DNA of 64,000 bases, from the NCBI GenBank assembly GCA_017506865.1, contig JAFCMP010000146.1:124001-188000 (forward strand), given 5' to 3'. The notes beneath the pieces were generated by a model. That model was not told the DNA's origin. It made no database searches and saw only the letters and a program-made list of their open reading frames with translations. A program made the translations under genes and the position numbers. Below, piece after piece: positions 1 through 27,400 of the stretch. Numbering within the stretch: position 1 is the stretch's first letter; each line of letters opens with the position of its first letter. This stretch comes from Tribonema minus (Eukaryota; Sar; Xanthophyceae; Tribonematales; Tribonemataceae).

Positions 1-3000
1 CAGGCGCACCACGGCAAAGCTGGCCGCCACAGCCCAGAGGGCATATGAGTGTGCAGCCATGCGCCACTACGACCTCTGTGCCTTCACCAAATCCATTCTA
101 CCTACTTGCCATACTCAGTTTCCCTTCCCCCCCGCTCTCCATGGAGTATATTCCCTCCCCCGGCACCTACCGATCGAGCTGGCTGTAGCCACGGGTTGAT
201 GTAGAGCATGTGACAGCACTCCCTGTTCTTCCCCCCCTCTCTTTAGCAGAACCACGGTTGTAAGAGCATGCAACCTTCCGATTTGGTTTTGGTCATAGTC
301 CCCCCGTCCCTGTACCAGTGCGCTCCGTCCTCCTTCCCCTCGGACATCCCATCAACTGTGCTGGTGCAACAGATCTGCACAACCCCCACAGCTTCCGGTT
401 GAGCAATGCTTCTCCCCCCCTGTCAGCTTCCTTTCTCACCGTGACCCCTTCTAGTAGTACATGGCAGTTGAGAGTCTTCTCCTCAGCGGGGGGCACCAAT
501 GCATTACGCCAGTGCTGGATGAACACAATGGACATGACCTTCTGAATCATCAAGTGATGGGCGCTTTTTTCGGTGCATGTGTGTCTTCATTATTGCCGCA
601 GCCCTGCCAGTGCACGCACCCATGTGACCAAGCAGCGGAGGTACTCTTTGCACTGTGCGCAAGTCTGCATTGCGCTCGCTGATATGCTAAGCAATTGACC
701 GTTCCAAAAAAGCAACGCGTGCGGCAATGTGTGCGTCTGCAGAGTGATCTGCTTGAGTCCATCAGCTCTTAGTGCACAGCATACATGTACTTCAAGTACA
801 CTATAGGCACTTAAGGTTGCTATAACTTACTTGAAGCAGCTCGCTGTCTCAGCGCACAATGAGAGCACAGATGAACTCGCTGAGCTTAGCGCAGATGCAT
901 TGCTGTGCGAATGCATGCGGCCTGTCCAGCCAAGCAATTAAGGTAAAGCATGTCCTCTGCGCGGTGCATTTGTGCATCGTCGTCGCTGCCACATCACAAC
1001 ATGGTATGCATGTCACTACACTATACATGCAGCACACAGCCGCGCAGTGCAACAGCATGAGGTAGAAGAAAGTGTGAGTTGAGTGAATGATATCATATGC
1101 AATGCTTGTTCCAGTGCCAGACCAACACTTGCAGCTTCTCAACAGTGACACGCCTTCACGAGGACACCACCCTTCCAGCATTTCCTGACACTGACATGGT
1201 ACTAGCATGGCCGCCTGTCGTGCTTTCTGCGTAAGCAGGTCCCAGCAGGCAATGTGTAAGAGGTGCATTTTTCCTCAACAGCAGCTGACACGGGCGGTGG
1301 AGGCATGCTGCATGGCGTGTTGTGGTCGGTGCAGCGGCCGCAAGCCGATGCAAGCGGGCGAGCCCGGAGGGTGCGTCGCAACTTGAAGTTGCCTTTGCGT
1401 GACTTGCATATAGGTCCTTAGCCCCTCGCGTCAGCGTCGTCATCGCCGTCGTCGTTTGCACATTGCTGACACTACCTCTTGGCCCTGGTGAGTCATTGGT
1501 GGCGCTTGAATTAGCTGTTGTGCTCAGGGCGAACCAGACTCAGACTCTTGGTTCCTGGTGCAGAATCCGCACCAGCGTCAAAGCCTCGGTCGCAGGCGGC
1601 GCGTCAACTCGCTTGAAAGACACTGCTGGCAGCGAAGCAGCAGCCCCATTCTGTCGTCTTGTCGCTCTGCAAGTGGGAAGGCAAGCACCATGACGCATGA
1701 ACTGGGTACAAACGAACTAGCAATAAGTGTGACGTTGTTGAGGTTTTTTGCACGGGGCTAATAATCAGGCAAGTCACTTGAAGTTGAACCAATAGAATGT
1801 GCACTTTTGCCACTGCATGCGCTCTAGCTGCCGCCCGCGCGCCCCTACTTGAAGCTCCGGCCGGAGCGCTGCCTTGCTGCAGGCAGCGTGTGGCTGACAC
1901 AACTTAATGTTGTAGAGGCACTGCAGAACTGAGTCGTCTTCAAACAATTTATGCACAGAAGCCTTGCTGCTGGTGCAGCATGGCAAGGTAAAAACGGTAC
2001 GCTGCTGCAGAGTTTACTGGAACGCCGAAGGTGCAATGTTTTTGTCCTGCTGCTGTTGACTGCAGGAGTTCATGCACGCAGGACAACGAGACCGCGCCAC
2101 CGTCCACGAAATCTATGCCGTGTGCACTCTCAAGAGCGGGCGTCGCCAACTGACGCGTCGACGACTGCGCCGGCTGCAGTATGCACCTCTACTTCAGTAC
2201 TGACGCTGACCCCACACGTGCCTCCAACATGTGCGCCCACGTGAGTTGTCGATGCAATGCATCTCAGTACCAGTGTCGTGCAGGTGCTGTCAATTCAAGG
2301 CACCTCGATACCGATGTCATATCTATACCGGGATGCGCTGCATTGACAACAACTGGGCACAAAAAACAGCGCCAACCTGACGGTGCCTCACCTGAGTGCC
2401 CCCCTGTCACTGCCCGAGTCTCTGGCTATTTCGATTCTGCGACATTCTGTACACATCAGGCCACGCCGAGCGCCCGCCACCCGCGGGGCGCACTCGGCGA
2501 CCGCCGTCACCGCCGCCGCCGTCATACGCGTCTGCTGCAGGCCTCTTCCCCAGCTGACTCCATCTGCAAGCAAGCGAATCAAATACATCAGGTTTCAAAC
2601 TAAGGGGGTGAATTAGGGGTCTCACCCGGCCAAAACCTCGGTTGCGTTCGTACACCCATTGCTCTCGTGCCGCAGGGCATCATCGCCAACAGCGATGAGG
2701 GGCCTGCCACTGTCACACTATGACACTCGGATAAGGTCGAGGGGCTGCCGCGTGCGCTGCGGATCACCTGAGCTTGCTGCACGTGCTGTGCTTTTGAACA
2801 ACCCTGCCTGCCAACACTCAAGAGGCGTTCACCAGCTTGAAGGTGGTCTGCTGGTGGTCCATGGCAAGTGCCCTTAGCCAGGGAGGTTGAAGCTTATGCG
2901 CACAGGTGGGACTTGTGTGCACCTTTGTAAGAACCTGTGCTTTTATGATGTGCGTACTCTCGCCCCCCCGTTCCCCGCTGCCATCTGGTGCCCCGCTCCA

Positions 3001-3173
3001 GCCGGCACCGCAGCACTGTTTTCACTACATGAGTGGACAGTTTCTGCAGTACTTGTATATTTTCTCAAATAAAGGCAACCTTGCGAGCAACGCAAAGTCA
3101 CCATCTATGCATCCATCTGCAGCGCTGCAGAAAAAGGTTTTTGCGGCGCTAGGTGGTTAGCCAAGCCGTGCAC
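1..3173. other. no supported gene; spacer left of MCM9
   Basis: I see open frames on both strands here but none with a recognisable domain or a chain of in-phase exons with good splice sites. A plus-strand stretch near 1281-1370 and another near 1410-1490 end at plausible donors, but the joined frame gives no recognisable protein. The motif ACTTGAAGT and close variants recur (near 788, 831, 1380, 1778, 1847), as they do in introns elsewhere in the window. A further 3' exon of MCM9 could lie here if the splice donor at 3178 is used instead of the stop at 3174. Confidence 0.4.
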
Positions 3174-18413
<15,240 letters not shown>

Positions 18414-20288
18414 CTCTCACAGCCTCCGCCAGCAGGTGTCTCTAGTGCATCTCTTTGCGCCTGGTCCAGCTGGACAGCATTGAGGACATAGCTTTCAATC
18501 AAAATACAGCGTGTGAAGTTCAACTTCGAAAGCGCGCGAAAAAAAAAAAAAGTGTTCAGTTGGCCCCCCAGACACTGTGTGCTGCTGTGCTGCTGCCTGA
18601 TTGAGAATGACAGGCTGAACGCCAGTTCCCTTTAAGAACTGGAATGCCAGAAGCAAGATACGTACACCCAGCGCGGGGGGCGAGAGGCGCTCCTTTTGCG
18701 CACTTCGGCAGCTGCAGCTGAAAAATCCTGTTGTGCTGAGTAGATCCATATGCGGCTGGCACGCATGTGTGCATTGCGTGTGCCATTTTGTTGTCATTCA
18801 TACTCTTCAATACAAAGTGCTGCTTGCATTTTGACTGTGCTGCCTGAATACCGTTCCATCAAGTGGTTATAACCCATTGCATGTCATCTCCCTATGGCAT
18901 AGCCAACAACTGATGTCACGAATGCAGCGGAATGCTGTGGCGTTTTAGTTGCAATGCGCCGCTGAACTATGCATGAGTCTGCGAACAGGCCCCTTTGCTG
19001 TATTTGGAAATCGCTCCTTATCCAGTGCTGCCACCGTTGTGGTGTTGCACGAAGCGCTCTGCAAAAGCAGAAACGCGACAAGAGCGGCATGGATGGCTCT
19101 GGACTGCCTGCAGTCTCTGCAGCGTCGCACGACCCAGGTTTTTGACTACCGCCTCATTACCATCTGCAAATGCAGATAAGATGGCGGTGCTCAGCAGCGG
19201 GTGCGTGCGAGCTCGGTGTTTGCGATGAGCTCATGGCACTGCCAGGCAGCACCTCCGGAAAGTTGTATCGCCAATAAACGCGGTGCTCATGCATTACCGA
19301 GGCAGACACGGACTAGAGCGGTTGTTTGTTGCACATGCGCGTGCCCGTAGGCATGATAGCGGCATACACAGTAGTTTGTTAGAGTAGCTTTGCGAACAAT
19401 CACGTGATGACTGTCATAGTGCAACTGTGATTGGTTCGTGGGACAGCGCGCACCCTGGACACATCCATGATACTTAAGGGCTTGTATCTACAAGGCCCCA
19501 AGGGAGGCCGGGGTGCCCATGCAATCTAAAAGTTGGCTTCAACGCAGCAGCCGGGTTGCCCATGCAATCAAAAAATTGGCTTCAACGCAGCAGTCTGCTG
19601 CGCCCGACTAATAGGAGCTTGGATACCGGGTCTCCCTAATAGGAGCTTGGATACCGGGTCTGCAGCACAGCACAGTCCGCGCTCCGCGTGTGTACGCCAT
19701 GATCCTTGTCCCACCCACGTTACTGTGATACCCGCGCCCTTGAGGTAACAGAAAAACATCACGTTTCTTGGTGCATCTTGTGACAAGTGTTTGACGTCTT
19801 CAGTTGTGTGCTGATGATCTCAGCGCTTGAAGGATGGAGATCGACTTGTGCTGCTGCACCACAGCACAAACTTTTGAATACTCTGCAGCTGCCACCAAGC
19901 GCAAGTTCTGTTTACCTGCACACACTGCAATCCTGAGCACTGCAATGCAGGGGGGCCCCCATCCTGTCCGCCGGTGGAGGGTGAACCCTCGGGGCCTCTG
20001 CCAACGAGATGCGGCCGTTCACGCCGAGGCCACAACCAGGCCACAACCAGTGCAGCGACAGCGACCACGAATTGCGACCGCGAATTGCCGTTCTAGTCAC
20101 TCTAGTGCAGGGAGATTGGAGATTGAACCGAGGATGCAGATGCACATACACTCCTACGCCAGCTAGCCATGCCTGGCGCACGCGGCGTGAGCTGGCGACC
20201 TTCGCCCGCCCTCGACGACCACGCCATCGCACCCACCTGAGACGCTTCTGCAAGCAATCCAGCCGAGACACCACAAACCACCACCGTC
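18414..20288. other. intergenic, divergent between MCM9 and the plus-strand gene
   Basis: MCM9 reads left and the gene at 20289 reads right, so any promoters of both lie here. I see no clear TATA box. It contains an A12 run at 18540 and two short tandem repeats near 19515-19663. A 12-bp GAGGCCACAACC-type duplication lies near 20029-20050. Confidence 0.5.
19515..19663 (+). repeat. two short tandem duplications
   Basis: A 43-bp unit containing GCCCATGCAATC...TTGGCTTCAACGCAGCAG occurs twice (19515 and 19558). It is followed by a 28-bp unit starting CTAATAGGAGCTTGG that occurs twice (19608 and 19636) with an identical core. Confidence 0.85.
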
Positions 20289-22817
20289 ATGGCGGATCTC
20301 GCGCACACGGCAGGTGAGTCGCGCCTCTGCTGGTTTACAGCGCTCGCGCCTGAGGCTTGCTTGCTTGCGTGCGCCTTATTGCGTGGTCCACCAGGTGTGT
20401 CGTCGCGTTTAGTGCGCACGCAGCTGGATACGCTGGCAACAGCATCAAATCTTGCATGCGCTACTTCGGCTTGCGTGCACGCCCCATGTATTCCAGCGCT
20501 CGTGCTTGCGTCTCGCGTCACGTGTGCTAACTATTCCCCGCCGCCCCGCGCTGCACAGATTTTGCCGGTGCCGATGTACTCCAAAGCTCCTTCAAGCAAG
20601 CCGATCCAAGCTTCTTCAAGGCAAGCAGCCCTCGCGCGAAATCCTCCGCATCAAGCAGCCGCAGCAGCAGCAGCACGCAGCAACCATTCATGCGTAAGTC
20701 TGAGTGTCGTGCAGGCTTAGCTGTTACTTGTCTTCGGTGCGCATGTGAGAGGGGGAGATCAGCTATGTGGTGACTCTGGCCTGCCTAGCCAGCACCTCAG
20801 TTGTCAACCTCCTTGTATGTGCTTCGAGAACAGGCCAGAGCAGTAGCCAAGTGGCAGTAGCCAAGTGCACTTCCCACGCATCTTTCGCATTACCTGCCCC
20901 ATTGTTGTCACTCTGCCCATCTCATGGTGCAGAGCTGATGCAACAAAATAAATGGGGCAGTGCAACCTGGTGGTGTTGTTACTCCACTTGTGCAGCAAGG
21001 CGCATGTGAACCAACAGCTCATGCGTAGATTCCACAGGCGTGCGTGACTTGACAACCTGCACCTGTCGCTGTTACTCGATCTCCAATCTGAGAGCGAGCT
21101 AGAGCGGTGGCAGGTGCAGTGCAAACTGCTCTCAGTTGTCACTCGCATCGTTGACACAAGAGCGCCAGACCAGCGTTGATGAAAGGTTTTGTCAGGCAGC
21201 CTGGCATTCACCCTGCGTTGGTCATTGTTACCCTCTTGCGGGGCGAGAGCAATAATGACGCGGTGCAAACCTTTTTGCGCTGTTACGCTCTTGTGCGCGC
21301 GATGGCGAGCTTCTTCAGGTTGCGTCACCCTTCACGCTCCCTCTTTGTTGTTACTCGCCCTACTGCGGGTGAGCTAAAGCAACAAGTCGAGTCGAGCATA
21401 CTGTCAGCGCCATAAAATTGGGTGAGCCAGAGCAACCAGTGACTACAGCACTGTTGTTGCTCGCCCCGTCATGGGGCGAGCTACAATCCCCGTTATGGGG
21501 CGAGCTACAATCAGTGACCACAGCATGAGCAAGTTGTAGCGTCCCCTGTGTGACTGTGAGCAAGAGCAGCTTCGCACCATCTAAGGTTATGTGTACTCGC
21601 AGTATGAGTGGTTGCTGGCTGCTGCTGCCGCCGCTGAGCTACTGCTGCTGAAGCCCTCAACCTCTGAGTCAACGCGCCGACATCCAAGCGGCTCTCAACA
21701 ATGTGTAAGCATCAACACGCCTGCACCCGCGCTCCTCCTGCGACAACGCGCGCCAGCCATGCGATGCCCATCACACAAGCGACAGTTGTTTACACACACA
21801 GCGGAACACACGCTGGCCTCTGCGGTTGCATGTGTACGCAGCGTTCAATTAGCATGAGCTATTTGCAGCACATGCTGCCATGCCCTCCCGTGCAGCCTGA
21901 GAGCTGCATGCAAGTAAATGACACACAGACATATTTTGCCCACGACAATCAGTTGTGCATGCACCTTTCAGTGCCAGGTGTTTGTTTGCAGCCCTGATTA
22001 TGTGACTTCCTGGGTACTTGCTGTATACAGCTGGGTTGCGATGCTGCTGTTGCTGTCTGCGCACTTAGTGTTGTGAGATCATGTGCGCGTACACGTATTG
22101 ACTTCTGGCATGCACGGGCTCTTGTCTTCCCCATCGTCCAGGCATGGTTGATGTTGTAAATGCATAGGCGGTGACATCTTGCCTGTTTGCATCATCTGCT
22201 GCTTATCTGCACGTGAGACGCGCTCGCCCGCTTGCCACAATTGTCACAGTGCCATGTATTTGAGAACCCTTGCACGATACACACTGCCGCATGCCCGCCT
22301 CTGCAACAGCGGTCCATTAATTGCTGCAGTGCTGTTGCCAAAGCACCTGAGCAGATGATGTGTACTGTAGTAGTGTAGACATATGACATGTGTTCAGGAA
22401 ATGAAGTGTAGAGGACATGCAGTTCAGTGTGCGGCATCTCACCCTCAGCAAGCAACTGATGCAAACAACCAACTGATGCAAACAACCAATAAACTACATC
22501 TGCAGGTGGGGGGGGCTGGCATTATGCTGGCAAAAACGTTGTGCTGCAGCGTGCCAGGGCCCATTCGGGTCGACATCACTGGTACAGCTGTGCAAGCATC
22601 TAGCACAGAGCTGTTGTCGTCTGTGGTGAGCATGTGTAACGCATGCAGTCGCAGGAAGCATGCTCATACTTGTTGTTGAATGTAGGTTTGGGCGCAAAAA
22701 GGCTCGAGTCATCAACAAAGTCATGCCCGCTACAAGAAAAGTCAATTCGTGTACCAAAATGACACTATGCTCCAGCACGCCAGATGTACACACAACTGTG
22801 GGGGGAGAGTCTTGTAG
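20289..22817 (+). CDS. spliced gene of unknown function; first and last exons resolved
   Basis: Exon 1 (20289-20313) encodes MADLAHTA, begins in a good start context (CCGTCATGG) and ends at donor GTGAGT. Exon 2 (20559-20693) follows CTGCACAG, stays in phase and encodes a Ser/Lys-rich segment (ADVLQSSFKQADPSFFKAS, then runs of Ser) ending at GTAAGT. Near the 3' end, exon 22506-22625 (40 codons, including GPIRVDITGTAVQASSTELL) joins exon 22686-22817 across a 60-bp intron, ending in THNCGGRVL and a TAG. An AATAAA at 22987 fits as poly(A) signal. One or more exons between 20694 and 22505 are unresolved; a candidate starts at 21669. I recognise no domain. It could also be two genes. Confidence 0.5.
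20960..21500. repeat. cluster of degenerate hairpin repeats
   Basis: About five imperfect inverted units share a TTGTTACTCGCCC arm and a GGGCGAGC...CAA arm (near 20975, 21070, 21225, 21355 and 21455). The clearest is a 9-bp perfect stem GCTCGCCCC / GGGGCGAGC with a 5-base loop at 21459-21481, followed by a second GGGGCGAGC arm at about 21497. They lie in the unresolved middle of the plus-strand gene and are probably intronic. Confidence 0.65.
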
Positions 22818-23214
22818 CTTTGTTTGGTATCCCTGCTAGTATGTGGGGGACAGTCGCTTGCGGGTGCTTTGTTGGGGGTGATGTGGGGGGCGGGGTGTGG
22901 CGTGCAAGCTTTGCATGCTACATCCAAGAGTGAGAACAAGGCGACACACCTACAACATGGCATTTCCACAGCCACAAGTGGAATATAATAAAAGTACACA
23001 CAAGAGCCACCATCCTGTACATGAACCAGACCAGCAGTGCTCAGTGCTCTCATAGTGAGAGCACTGCATGAGAGCGCGCTGGTGGAATCACATGCATCGC
23101 GGTTCAACCAACCAAACGCTTGACGCATTTACAAACAAAGAGAGCCACAGCCACCGGTCCCAGCCTCCCATATACTTCTGTATTCTGCAATGTCCATTTA
23201 CAAAGGTGCTGTAT
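22818..23214. other. convergent 3' spacer
   Basis: Lies between two genes whose 3' ends face each other. Apart from the AATAAA at 22987, I see nothing in it. Confidence 0.5.
22987..22992 (+). terminator. candidate poly(A) signal AATAAA
   Basis: Canonical hexamer 170 bp past the stop of the plus-strand gene at 20289-22817. Confidence 0.45.
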
Positions 23215-24008
23215 TTACATCTTCCACAGGGACAGCAGGATCTGCGCCTCGCCGGCAGACGCGTGCCGAGCACTGCCGCTGCTGCGCGACGGTGCATCGT
23301 CCGACGCCGGCCGCGCATACGGCGCGCGCCCCTGCTGCCGCTGCCTCCGCCTCTCGCTCGCCGCTGCCTGAGCCCTGCCCCCCACAGCAGCGTGCCCCCC
23401 TCCTGCGCCGGCAGCAGGGGGTTTTGCATCGGGCGCCGGCGCTGCGGCGTCGCCGCCTGACTCCGAGTCGGAGTCGGAGTCGATGAGCGACGCCAGCGAC
23501 GCGATGGCCGCGCTGTTGAGGTAGTTGCGCGGGAGGCCGTCCATGAACAGCAGCGGCATGTCCTCCTCCGCCTCTGGCTGCTCCGGGCTGCGCGCTGCGG
23601 CGGCGGCGGGGGGACGCAGGGAGGGAGAGGGGGAGCGGGGTAGGCTTGGAGGTTCACTGCGTCTGCACAGGTACTACTTGGCAACTGCCATATCGTGTTG
23701 TGTCTCTTCCTGGCATTTTCAGCCAGACTTCGGCAAGTGGACATTCGCGTCCACTTTGACATATTTGCAGCGAGGCGGCGGGTCCAGTTCGCGGCAGTGA
23801 TGCTGCTTCGTCTGTCATCGCTGAAATATTTGCTTGCATGTGCTGCTTCAGTGCAGCAATCGCTCTCTATCCAGCAGCGTACTTCGAGCATACCGATTGC
23901 GTAAATGTCTGATTGCGCCTGCCACTCACCGTCTTCGGATGGCACATCGCTCGCTCTGGGCTCTGGTTCTGTTTCAAAGCCCTCGCATTGCATGGCTTCG
24001 CTGGCCAT
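23215..24008 (-). CDS. two-exon gene for a 152-residue acidic/Arg-rich protein, unrecognised
   Basis: Exon 1 (23930-24008) encodes MASEAMQCEGFETEPEPR and continues to PSED before donor GTGAGT. Exon 2 (23215-23594) follows a C-rich tract ending GCCGCAG and joins in phase. The protein has an acidic N-terminus, a conserved-looking hydrophobic segment EDMPLLFMDGLPRNYLNSAA (residues 38-57), an acidic DSDSDSES stretch, a low-complexity Ala/Gly middle, an Arg/Gln-rich stretch and the C-terminus EAQILLSLWKM. The hydrophobic motif and the LLSLWKM end look like constrained sequence, but I cannot name a family. No signal peptide or membrane segment is seen. Confidence 0.75.
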
Positions 24009-24446
24009 GAACCGTGGCCCTGCCGTCAATCAGGCGCAGCCTCACCCGCCTGTCCCACACGCTCTATGCCACATCGAGGGTGGAGTGTTTCGCACGATAC
24101 ATCATAAAAAATCTTCACCGTCAAACTTCACCTTGCACGTGAAGTTTCATGTTGAAGTTGCACATTTTCTTGGAAGATGGATACCAGACAAACTGTCGCT
24201 GATGACACTGCAGCGCCAGCGCAGCGTGCTCCAAGACGTTCGAAATTGAACGTTGAATGCGGTTGACAATTCCCACAGGCCCAAGAGCATCACCGATGCG
24301 CATGGTAGCAGGCATGGTAAAAATCCGGTGGACCATGATGACGAGCACGCAAAGAAGTACACCACGACAACGTCAAAGCAGCAGCAGCAGTGCACTGTAC
24401 AAATCCGCAGCTATCGCTCACAACGCCGCCCTCGACTGCTGTGCAT
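24009..24446. other. spacer between dynein 3' end and the 152-residue gene
   Basis: A tandem, close head-to-tail arrangement on the minus strand. It must hold the dynein 3' UTR and the promoter of the small gene. ACTTGAAGT-like motifs occur near 24125-24160. I see no canonical poly(A) hexamer on the minus strand. Confidence 0.5.
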
Positions 24447-27400
24447 TTACGCGGTGCTCTCCAGCGTCGCGGCGACGCCTTGCAGCACCCAGTGGCTGGG
24501 GTGCTCAAAAGAGCGCAGATCGATCATGGTGACTAAACCGACGCCCATGGCGTTGCGCCGCGTGCTCGTTACGTATACGGGCGTCTTGAACGTGTTCTGC
24601 AGCTTGAGCTTGGATGCCTCGATGGGTATCACTTGCAGAATGGGCAGTTCGACGACCAGGACCTGCACAGCGGAGACGGTCAAGATATGAGGAGTGAACA
24701 TGTTGAGCAAGCTGCCATGTAGCCTGCGCGTGCAAGGGGTACCTGACAGAGCTTGCAGGGATGCCACACCGGAGACGGCCAAGACATTTATGGCAAAACC
24801 GTCCTTCAAGCTGCCGTGTGCATGGAAGGGTACCTCACTGTGCTATCAATTGCATCAACGCGCGTCCGTTTGCACTACATCTGTGGAGGCAGTGCTTCGC
24901 ATAATATCGAAGTCAAATTTTCATCGCGGCACCTGGCCTGCTGCTGCACGCGCAGCCCGTGACTGACGTTTTCCAAAGTTTTCAACCATGCGCACCCTTG
25001 CCTGTTGTACAGCTAAGTCTGCCACTGCCCTCATTACCTCACTGGAGCGTGCTCACCTTGGGATCCTGCCGCCGAAGGGCCTGCTTCTCGTGGTCCCAGC
25101 CAGCGCCTTCCAGGAACAGTCCGCTGACGTAACAGCCGTCCTCCAGGGGCTCGTCTATGTCCTCGGGCCGCGTGTGCTGCGTGACGACCGTGTACAATGT
25201 AGACCTGCACAGCAGACAGGGGTACGCCACGGAGGCACCCAGACGGTGATCGACAGAGTCCGGAGCTGAATGACGAACTCTTCTGCCTGATGTCGTCTTG
25301 AAACGCATTCCTGCAATGAGTGATATATGTGGTGTTTGCCCTGACCTCTACATGTCTCCATTGATTGCTGGTGTGTGTCGTCCGTTGACAGCGGGTGCCA
25401 GTAGTGATGCTGCCCGGTGCACTTGTGAACACAACATTTGAAGCTATACTCCAAGAGGCAGATGTGACCGCATGGTGCTCCGCACAGGAAGAGCAGGCAG
25501 AGCACACACCGCGAGCTACACCCGCTACAGCAGCATTGGATGTGCGCACAACTGCGCGCAGAGTTCACCGGTGACGCTCCCACCGGTGCAGCGCCGCTAA
25601 GATGAACTTCAATAGGCAAATGTCACATTTGAAATGTGACAACATGAGCGCACAGTACTCTGCACAGGCGAATGCAGACTTCAATGGGCAAGTGTGACAT
25701 GAGCGCATAATTCTTGTGGAAGTAGTACTCTGCACAGGAGACACGACTGCGCGCAAAGTTCACCGGTGACGCTCCCTACCTGTCCAGCGCCCAGCGGCGC
25801 CGGCGGCACGTCGTCTGCACCAGCGCCGTCAGGTACGACTCCGGCACGTGCAGGCCCGACAGCCACATCACTGCGGGCTCGCCTTCCTCGATCCACTTCT
25901 GGTACTGGGCGTGGCGCGCCTGCACGTTAGGGTTAGGGTTAGGGTTAGAGTTAGCGTTGGGGTTAGTGCTAGGGTTAAAGTGAGGGTTAGGGTCAGAGTT
26001 AGGTATGTTGAGGTATGAGGTGAGACCTATGTAGACGCATTTTAGCTGCAGCGTGGGTGCACCGACACTTATGTGCTTTGAACAATGTCTGGGTGTGATT
26101 ATGGTAGCCATAGAGAGAGGTGCCCTGCAGTGCGGCGAACCAGCACCATGCTACATCAATGCATCCGTTGACGGTAGGTCAGACTTGCTGTGTCATTGCA
26201 CAGAGACGCCGCGCAGACAATTGGTGTTAAAGCCAACAGCACTCCAGAGCCAATCTCGGAGGCAGGGGGAGCCATCAGCCTGCAACAACTTCTCTGCTGT
26301 TGACAATGCGCATTAGACAAACATGAGGCACCCACTCACCGCAACAGGCGCGCGAGACTCTCAGTCACAGCACAGCGCGCACCAGCAAGAGCGGGAGCCC
26401 CCGCTTGACATCTACTGCAGTATTACACAGTGGGATTTGGATGGTCTACCTGGAAGTGCACCATCCAAGAGCCCAGCGTCTTCTCGGTCGCGGGCGCCAG
26501 GCGCCGCCACGCGTCGGGAAGGAAGCCGTTGAGCAGGCAGCTGCCGAGGGCGTCTAGCTGGTCGCTCATGCCGATGGACCCTACCAGAGCCTTCTGCAAA
26601 TCCGAGAGAGACTGCAGGAGAGCGGGAGCAGCAGCAACAAGCATACAGCCACTCAGACAGCAGATGCCACGAGGTCACAAGCGTCACAGCCTGCACAGTG
26701 ACGGATTCGATATAGAGCTATTGTGTGCCAGCGTAGGAGGGTCTAAATGAGCACAACTGCGGTCAATGGACGTGGTGCAGAGCACGCAAGCGAGCGGCGC
26801 ATTAAACTGATCGCTCATGCCGATGGACCCTTCCAAAGCCTTCTGCAAATCCGAGAGAGACTGCAGAAGAGGGGGAGCAGGGAGCGGCGACGAGGTCACA
26901 GCTTCTGCAGCAGCGAAAGGACGTGAAGTTACAAGGGTCACAGCCTGTGCAGCCGTGACTGATTCGCAATGAAGTGCTGTTGTGCCATCAGAACGGGTGC
27001 TGCCATAATTGAACGCGGTGCCCACCATATGAGGCGCGCCGTTTGTGTGCAAGTGCAGCCCACTAGGGCCTTTTGAAGGTGTGACAGCGGCCGTTGCACA
27101 CGAGGAGCCGGCGCGCAAAAGTAGGGTGCAGGTTAGGGTCAGGCGCAAAAAAAGTTGTCGACGACTGAAAGTGCGCAGCCGCATTACTGGCAGGCCTGGT
27201 GTTGAGTGTGCATCTCTCGGACTGCTGACACAAATTCACTGCGAACGTGACACGCCTTTTGCATCATAGCCGAGTTGCCTCTTGCTGTCAGCAGACCAAT
27301 TGTCACCCTCTCTGCATGTGGTTGTAACACTACTGTAATGCAGCCTTGCTATCATTACGCCGGGATGCGTGAAGTTCAAATTGACATACTTCAAGCATAG

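Noticed and set aside
23088-24029. single 313-codon minus-strand frame through the 152-residue gene
   Set aside because: Reads through an excellent donor at 23930 and leaves the frame that carries MPLLFMDGLPRNY. The two-exon model fits better, and the frame's nominal start is TTG.
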